The notes under the pieces were generated by a model that was not told the origin of the DNA, ran no database searches, and saw nothing but the letters and a program-made list of their open reading frames with translations. Shown one piece after another: positions 57,650-64,000 of a DNA stretch of 64,000 nt. The translations under genes and the position numbers were made by a program. Each line of letters opens with the position of its first letter. Positions within the stretch are counted from its first letter, which is position 1. The stretch is taken from the NCBI GenBank assembly GCA_014529385.2, contig CM043963.1:932001-996000 (forward strand). The letters are read 5' to 3'. This DNA comes from Adiantum capillus-veneris. Its lineage: Eukaryota > Streptophyta > Polypodiopsida > Polypodiales > Pteridaceae.

Positions 57650-58356
57650 CCTTTGGCACCCTACAAGTGTCGGGCGAATAACCTCGAAGGTTAACCGCTT
57701 ACTTTTTTAGGCGTGCGTTTTCACTCGTTTTTTTTATGTTTTTTAATGATCAGTTTTTTGATTAAAGTGTGTGATAGATCAAAACAAGCGTATCACTCAG
57801 AGGGTCGCGGTGTGCTTTACAGCACAACGGTCGGTCACTTGAAGCTCCGTTGGTCCTCCAAAAAGTCAATTTTTTGCGACGTGTGAAGCTAAAATAAGTA
57901 ATTTTAAAGGGCGACTGAGGCCTGAGCCTGAGCGTGAGCTTGGGCTTGGGTCTGGGAGATATTCCCTATCCCGGTCCTACCTTTAAAATTATTATTTTTT
58001 TATTTTTTATTTTTTGGGATAAGGTTGCCGCGGCCTACGCTCGAGCACAGACACACTCTACCTACTTACAACTAATACACCTGCACTTACACACTGACAC
58101 ACTTCATTAGCTCTCATAGATCTACTTCTTACTTACCGTACTTTACATTACACAGAACTAACAGCCTTAATACTAACACCTTATCGCAGAGAAAACAAAA
58201 CAACGTACCTTTCAAAACTTCTTAACAAAGAAATACACAGTAGCAAAAACAAAATCCTTCTTCTCAACACACACAACTTCCTTCCCTACCTTTCCTACAA
58301 TTGAAATTGCACCACAAAAGAAGCACATAGTGCCATTCAAGCTTAGTGTATGGCAT
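57650..58356 (-). other. Leader of E5
   Basis: Non-coding sequence between the primer site and the first ATG. The palindrome motif of E1-E3 is absent, so that leader array is subfamily-specific. Confidence 0.6.
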
Positions 58357-58374
58357 TCCCCGGCAACAGCACCA
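58357..58374 (-). promoter_or_regulatory. Primer-binding site of E5
   Basis: The plus strand TCCCCGGCAACAGCACCA is the complement of a tRNA-Asp-like site with two differences. It lies four bases from the LTR. Confidence 0.8.
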
Positions 58375-58378
58375 AAAA

Positions 58379-58605
58379 TGTGCGCATATGTCACACGTGT
58401 CAATGCAAGGAACTTCCGATACACTGTGTGTGAGCCACAAATGGCTCCAAGCACGCAACTAGCCTAAACTAGTAATCTCAAAGATGGTGATGGTGTGTCA
58501 CTCACTGCTCTACGCTTGCTCTCGTGGAGGATTCCTCACCGCGAAGAAGAGGGAGACACCGCTATGCCACACTCAACCGCCTCCCCGCCGTCGTGCCGCC
58601 CCAAT

Positions 58606-58680
<75 letters not shown>

Positions 58681-59007
58681 CTCTCGCTCTCTCTCTCGCA
58701 TACACACACACACACAAGGAGATGAAGAAGAAGAAGATGGAGATGGAGCAAGAGCACTCTTCAATTGCACAAATGAGAGAATGAATGAATTTTAGGTTTA
58801 GTTGACTTTTATATCAGCTCGCCCCATTCACACTTGGGCACCCATGCTTAGCCAACTAATCCCTTGAATGTTCTAGTTAGAGTGCGCCTCTCATCGGTGA
58901 TCACTCTTACCCTTTTCCTATTGGACCGACAAGCTTGATACCTGACTCTACCAAATAGATAATACAGCATCCGTCGTAGGTGATAGGAATGTGTGTGAGG
59001 ATTAACA
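58379..59007 (-). repeat. 5' LTR of E5
   Basis: 629 bp. It starts TGTGCGCATATG and ends GGATTAACA on the plus strand. It contains a CT tract (58607-58697, about 45 units) that is twice the length of the one in the 3' LTR and accounts for most of the length difference. Confidence 0.92.
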
Positions 59008-60000
59008 CCGTATTTTGCAGATTGGCGTTCAATTAAGTCGGATGAGGATCACAAGGAGGCTTTCCTCTTCGGGTTAGAGGAGTACATCAAGTTCAATGTG
59101 CAAGTCTTCAAACTTACGGACCAAAATGATGCCGTCAGGATTGCTTTAGCACAAGAGATAAAGCACAACAAAGGTAACCCGAAGGAGAATAATTCAAGTA
59201 CCCCTCATGACCAACCAAATGGTAAGAACGGTAAGACTAATGGTAAGCATAATGGTTTTCTTCTACACCTAGAGCATAGAACTCTTACAATGAAAATAAA
59301 GGAAAAGCTAAAACTCAGAAAACCCCTAAGTTGACACCTAATGAAAAATCTGCTCAAGGAATAGTAGGAGGCTGGTTAACTCTTGAAGAACAAACTAAGT
59401 ATACAAAAGAAGGAAGATGGGAAATGTCACACTAAAGGTCGCATAAAACGAGATTGTCCTAAGAAAGCACCTCAAGAACCCACAGAGTCCACATCATCTG
59501 TTAATGCAATCAATGAGAACACTAATGTGCCCCAATTTCTAATGATCATATAGATGAGTCTCTCATGCAGTGTTATGGTCATGTGAATAGTAAACACATT
59601 GTGATCTTGTTTGATTTGGGTAGTATGCATGATGTGATTAGTGACTCTCTCATCAAGAGCGCATGTTTAGAATCTCTTCCAATAGATCCCATAGTGATCT
59701 CCGGATTTTCTCTGGCATGCACTCTTCTTTCACGCATGAATGTCCTGATGTGACCGTTTTGGTTCAAAATGTCGGTTTTTGTAAGTTTGTGGTTTCTCCT
59801 CTCAAAGGATGTGATTTGGTTTTTCACATCGAGTGGTTTAAAATTTATAACCCACAAATTGATAGGAAAGAAATCTATCTCTCACATAGTTGAAGGAGCA
59901 CCTCCCCTGATCTCTTCTTTGCCATTAATCTATCACTCTCATGTTTTGAAAGAGGATAAAACACGCAGTCTCATAGTTTCTCTCAGTACCTTGAAGTAAC
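59008..60000 (+). pseudogene. Gypsy element E6 gag-protease remnant
   Basis: The target duplication CCGTA of E5 is at 59008-59012. Degraded frames read EAFLFGLEEYIKFNVQVFKL (gag), a half zinc knuckle GRIKRDCPKK near 59430, and HIVILFDLGSMHDVISDSL near 59590. The last resembles a chromovirus-type protease where D-S-G would be expected. A different gypsy clade from E1-E5 is likely. Stops in all frames. Confidence 0.5.
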
Positions 60001-60002
60001 AT

Positions 60003-60704
60003 GCCAAGAAACTTAAAAAGCGAGGGATGGGACCCTTTGTGATTAGTGACTTATCACAAAGTGGAGCTGTCAAGCTTGCTACATTAGCAGGAGAAGAAAT
60101 GCCAAATTGGATTAGTGGGTGTCAATAAAAAGAATATCATTTACCACTAACACAAGATATGCTTCAACAAATCCATCAAGAAAAACAACGGATGAAGGAG
60201 AAATAGAGGGTATGCAAAGAGGCCCAAGCAGAAGCAAAAGAACGCATTGCCAAAACACGGCTTCTAAGACAACAACAACAACAATGTGGATCACCGTTGC
60301 GAATAAATGCTATTCGACTAACGAATTTTGATGAAGACACAATGGAGCCGATAATTGCTGTCAAAGTGGCCAGAAATCAATTTGAATCGATGGCATTGCT
60401 TGATTATGGAGCTCAAGCAAATCTAATCTCTTACAGATTATACAAACAGCTCAAGCCCAAAGGTCAACTACATCCTACTCCGTAAGTGCTGGAAAGTAGT
60501 ACATCACATTCGCTGAAAACATTGGGCTGGATTATATTGCATGTACAAGTACATCCATATATTTATCCACACAAGTTTTATGTGGTGGAGGATGGAAGCA
60601 CACAACACCCCATGTTGTTGGGACAACCTTGGCAAAAAGAGTATAATGTGCAGATAGATTGGAATGCGGATGCAGTAAAAATTGAGCATGCACAAGAACA
60701 ATAG
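60003..60704 (+). pseudogene. E7: integrase C-terminus fused to a second retropepsin-like domain
   Basis: One frame runs from 60003 to 61187 with stops at 60126-60128, 60204-60206, 60483-60485 and 60702-60704. It begins with an integrase GPY/F-type end (KKRGMGPFVISDLS, SGAVKLATLAGEEMPNWI). A Gln-rich helical stretch follows (HQEKQRMKEK, LLRQQQQQCG). Then comes the retropepsin-like domain: ALLDYGAQANLISY (D-Y-G-A for D-T-G-A) and MLLGQPWQKEYNVQIDWN. This is the clearest demonstration that the domain belongs to the pol frame directly after integrase. Confidence 0.7.
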
Positions 60705-61187
60705 GTGGTAGCCTTTGCTCAACAACCCCGGAAGAATCAGCTGTCAGCAACACAGACACTGGATAAAGAGCCAAAAGGAGGGGTACCACTAAAGAACAAC
60801 ACGATACCCATGGCGAACAAACAGGGAACTGCCAACCATGCTCACTACAAACATAAAACAACACAGACCACAATGCCAAGATCATGGTTAGCAACACACG
60901 ACAAACAAGTATGGGTGCGGAAAGATAGAGGTGACATGGCAGACAAACCACAATACAACAGAAGAAGTCAACAGAAGCAGACAGTTCGACCAAAAGCCAA
61001 GGGAATAAAACACATATCGATCCCAAAGAAAATGCTCAGTAACAATTTAAATGCGACTAGCATTTGGATCTCGAAACCAAAGCAACCAAAACTCCCTTCA
61101 GTACAAGCAACATCAGAAGGCACACAAACACTACATATGAAACCAGCAAACCGATCTATGTGGGTGCCAATCAGCAAAACAAAATAA
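60705..61187 (+). CDS. E7: W-x-P-K-type basic region
   Basis: A 160-codon frame continuing 60003-60704 in the same frame after one TAG. Basic, with KQVWVRKDRGD, TSIWISKPKQ and RSMWVPISKTK. It has fewer and more diverged tryptophan words than E2. An overlapping frame (61064-61369) adds YKWKAKE beyond the stop, implying a frameshift near the end. Confidence 0.55.
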   Translation: MVAFAQQPRKNQLSATQTLDKEPKGGVPLKNNTIPMANKQGTANHAHYKHKTTQTTMPRSWLATHDKQVWVRKDRGDMADKPQYNRRSQQKQTVRPKAKGIKHISIPKKMLSNNLNATSIWISKPKQPKLPSVQATSEGTQTLHMKPANRSMWVPISKTK

Positions 61188-61194
61188 TGACAAT

Positions 61195-61560
61195 CACGGA
61201 AGTAGAAATAAACCTACATAAACCTCCAAAGCAAAGTTACAAATGGAAAGCAAAAGAGACAAAGACTATGGCCAATTCCGACATGACAATTCTCTCCAAG
61301 GAGACAACCATGTCCATATCGATAGTAGCGGTAAACCAAGCGGCATATCAACCATGGCCATATCGATAGTAGCGGCAAACCAAGCGACTTTTGCAAGAAA
61401 ATTGATCAAACAGAGAGTCGGTCGAGTGTAGATTGACACCCTATGCTTGCTTCCACGTGCCTGCGGGTCGAGCTTCGTCCTTAGCTGACAAATCTTGTTA
61501 GGTGAGTTCTCGTTATGCTGACGTCCATCGAGGCCATTAACATGGTGCAAGGAGCCTGTA
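61195..61560 (+). other. E7 3' region and an LTR-end-like segment
   Basis: Two ~29-base copies of CCATATCGATAGTAGCGG-type sequence lie near 61313 and 61358. From about 61433, GATTGACACCC...GCTTCCACGTGCCTG resembles the 3' ends of the E1/E2 and E4 LTRs. GTGAGTTCTCGTTATG matches E4 (28449-28465). The LTR 5' part was not found. Confidence 0.4.
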
Positions 61561-61925
61561 TATCAACTTTCAACCCATTTGAATATCATTTGCCACCTGT
61601 TGAGGACATCCTACCCAATTTGTGAGCCAAAAGCTTGAATCTCCCCAGAAATGCACTTTTTGATGTCCAAACCCAATTCCAATCACATAACCATGTTGCA
61701 CAGGTCAACGGCCACCAGCCTACCAAGTTTCACCAAAAACAGGCAAAGTAGACATCCTACGGGTAGGATGTCTAAATGATAATTTTTAGCCAGAAAGCTA
61801 ATGTGAGCACATGAAGAGTTTCCCTAGTTCCTTTTAAGTTTTATTTTTGATTTTCAAGTCATTTGGATACTTAGAACTCAGTTTAGCTGATATGGAAAAA
61901 ACAATAACTTCGGACTACTAAGTGC
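61561..61925 (+). other. Non-coding stretch with a perfect hairpin
   Basis: AGACATCCTA (61750-61759) and its complement TAGGATGTCT (61764-61773) flank CGGG. A related block recurs at 62699-62737. No gene. Confidence 0.4.
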
Positions 61926-61929
61926 AACA

Positions 61930-62699
61930 GGATCCATGGCAGCCGCAAAATCACCTACAAAGAAGAAGAGGAAGAAAAGTTGCAGAAGTCCATAGAAGCG
62001 GCAGTCAAAGACACAGCCAGAGAAGCATTGGAGTGGGAGCAAAGGGTGTTTAAGTCGATGACTATTCAGAAGATAGATGTGAGTAACCTTCGGCGTGAAT
62101 GGTTACAACCCTCTCTCCCATATCCTCTGCTAAAGTACGAAGCTACTACTATCAACAAACGAATGAAAGAGGAGCCAATAGTGCCAATGTACAAAGCAGA
62201 TATCTCCAAACCTGAAGGGGTCAAGCTAATAGTTGATTCTCAACCCAGGTGGAGAAAGGCATGGCTCACAAAATATCCTCAATATTTAATCCATCTGGTA
62301 GAGGCACCTAAAGTGATTAGAGATAACCTCAGTTTCTGCCCTCTACCAAGGATGAGGACATGGAAAGCCCACGAGCTGTTGTAGAGAAGCCAACCTACTT
62401 GGCTCAATTACCTAAAGCTGCCAAGCTTGAAGGCAGGCGAGAGAATAAGTGAGCAATACATGGTGAAAACCCTAATGGGCGCCATCAAATTGTTCACTGG
62501 CTCGCCTGACCTATATTGCATCATGATGAGAAAGATATGTAAAACCCTTTTGGCAATCTTCAAAACATTCAAACCAGGCCAGGCAGACAGTATCTTTTTC
62601 TTTCAAGATACATACAGATGTGCATACGATTTGTCTGCTCAGCCTTCTCACGAGGTGATCCATGCATTATATAAAAGGATTATGTTTTTGCCTTTTTAG
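61930..62699 (+). pseudogene. Unknown conserved retroelement protein (second copy)
   Basis: It matches the E4 ORF (28536-29511) in order and detail: KEEEEEKLQKSIEAAV, LEWEQRV, SQPRWRKAWLTKYPQYLIHL, FCPLPRMRTW, then GERISEQYMVKTL, FTGSPDLYCIMMRKICKTLL and LYKRIMF. A single TAG at 62382-62384 interrupts it between the FCPLPRMRTW block and the GERIS block, the same interval where the E4 copy changes frame. Similarity ends at RIMF, where a direct repeat of 61752-61790 begins, so the copy is truncated. No usable start codon is certain. Function unknown. Confidence 0.58.
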
Positions 62700-64000
62700 C
62701 ATCCTTAGCGTAGGATGTCTCCTGATGAAAATTATATGGTGAGTGCTACTGGGGCTTGCCCTGAGCCCCCCTAAGTCCCTTTTAAGCCCTATTTCAACAA
62801 AAAAATCAAATAGATAGAAAGAAACTCCCCGTGTGGATTTCAGAGCCTTCGAGCCATTTTTTGACTTTTGGAGTGCTTTTCGGCGATGAAATTTCTTGAT
62901 GTTGGTCTCTATAGCTTCACGGTCCCTTGGGAATCCTTGCCATATGGTTTTTGTCGACTTTGGCTTCACCGGAGCTCTGTTTGGTAATTTTTTGCTCTGG
63001 AAGCACCCATGGTTGCGTTTACATGTCGTCGATGACTTGTGGTGGTCTACCACCATAGGACTTGGTTGTTTATGGTCTAGGAAATCCGCTCATGAAGTTT
63101 GGTGACAAACGGACATGCGGTTTGGCCGCAAGAGCTATTTGACACTTTGTGTGTCTGATGTCGTTTCTGAAGTTTAGTGCCGCTTTGGGTCGCCTTATGG
63201 CCATGTGGGCTATATAGACTTGTCGAGCATGTCGAGATGCTCCTACCCATGAGTTTTGGTAGCATTTGGGCGCCTTTCCGCCGATTTACCATTTGGTGGC
63301 CTCTTTAGAAGTTAGGGTTTTTCCCGAGGGTTTTCTACCGCCTTTGGGCATCCAAGAGTGGTCTCATATGCTAGGGTAAGCTGCCAATGAAGCCTCATTG
63401 CTTTTGGGTTAGCCGTTAGGTGGCCACTTCTACCTGTAGGTCTCTATTGCTCGCTTCCCGTGTGAACCCTACGCTACTTTTCGCGACAAAACAACAAACA
63501 TGCACGAAAAGATCAAGGTGGTGAGCCTACCTCTCATGTCTGGAGCCTGTCGGGTGGTCGTGTGCGTCATAGAAGCTGTCAGAAGTCCCGTTCGCTCTAG
63601 GTGGCAGGAGCTCTCTGTCAAAAGGCAATAGTAGAAATGAGCTTAAAATGAAGTCAAAAACTCTTATAATGGGGGTCCCCAAACCACTTTCCATGAAATT
63701 TGACATGTGCTCCCAACTTCTTGCAAAATGCGGTTTAGGCTCAAAAATTTCCGCATTTGGACTCCATTTGCCCAGTTTCTAAGAAATTTGACGTTTCGGT
63801 CAAAATCTGGCCAAAACACGCTTTCCGCTCCATTCTCATAATTGCACCCCCATTGTACCATAGGTTGTCCTATAGTCATTGATTATCCCCATATTTTTTG
63901 TTTTTCATTACAGTCGTTTTTCACCTGTTTTTTGTATTTTTGAAGTTTTTCTACCGATAATTAGTAAAATTAAAAATAAAATAGCAAATTAAACCCAAAA
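62700..64000. other. Unassigned terminal stretch
   Basis: No LTR boundary, primer site or convincing coding frame was found. The opening ~40 bases repeat 61752-61790 imperfectly. The text around 62740-63500 has GC-richer, gene-like composition, but every frame is short. Confidence 0.3.

Larger units (their letters stand above)
40420..59007 (-). mobile_element. Gypsy element E5, about 13.3 kb without its nested copia
   Basis: The direct LTRs are 40420-40984 (3' LTR) and 58379-59007 (5' LTR). Perfect 5-bp target duplications CCGTA flank the element at 40415-40419 and 59008-59012. Primer site 58357-58374 and a polypurine tract at 40985-41003 are in the expected places. Coding order on the minus strand is gag, protease, RT, RNase H, integrase, second retropepsin, W-x-P-K region and an extra small ORF. 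Copia C2 is inserted in the second retropepsin. All main genes carry stops. Confidence 0.93.

Noticed and set aside
62667-63879. Frames in the last 1.3 kb as genes
   Set aside because: All are short, on both strands, without motifs or start context.

Overview
The window is a plant-type intergenic block made almost entirely of nested, decayed LTR retrotransposons. No host gene, tRNA or rRNA was recognised. The evidence is plant-style Ty3/gypsy and Ty1/copia gag-pol polyproteins, primer-binding sites matching tRNA-Asp (TGGCGCCGTTGCCGGGGA type) and initiator tRNA-Met, polypurine tracts, 5-bp target-site duplications and long GA/CT microsatellites inside LTRs. The species cannot be named from the sequence; a large, repeat-rich seed-plant genome is the best inference.

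Layout. (1) 1-13886: gypsy element E1 (+), whose gag is split by a complete sister element E2 (2446-12030, two 937-bp LTRs, 4/5-bp target duplication). E2 lacks reverse transcriptase, RNase H and integrase. (2) 13887-15708: unassigned sequence, CT microsatellites and a decayed gag fragment of another gypsy element. (3) 15709-27770: gypsy element E3, coded on the minus strand, with an LTR plus leader at each end in INVERTED orientation instead of two direct LTRs. (4) 27771-30527: compact element E4, whose only gene is one ORF of unknown function. (5) 30528-37150: low-information repeats, then an LTR with a tRNA-Met primer site and a gag fragment. (6) 37150-39587: truncated copia element C1 (-). 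(7) 40420-59007: large gypsy element E5 (-), with perfect CCGTA target duplications. It is interrupted by copia element C2 (43950-49216, perfect ATAAT duplications). (8) 59008-62699: remnants of two further gypsy elements (E6, E7) and a second copy of the E4 unknown ORF. (9) 62700-64000: nothing recognised.

Three themes recur. First, in several unrelated-looking gypsy copies the pol frame runs on after integrase into a second retropepsin-like domain, followed by a basic segment with repeated W-x-P-K motifs. This module is visible at 7599-9719, 16772-17538, 43112-43944 with 49222-49437, and 60003-61187. Second, the leader between primer site and gag in E1, E2 and E3 is an array of roughly 250-290 bp units, each centred on a 12-bp palindrome CGATCGCGATCG that is also present in the LTRs. 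Third, an unrecognised protein family follows an LTR end in two places (28536-29511 and about 61930-62699).

Nearly all reading frames carry stops or frameshifts, so these are mainly fossils. The retained architecture is still informative. All similarities were judged by eye between segments of this window; no database search was possible.
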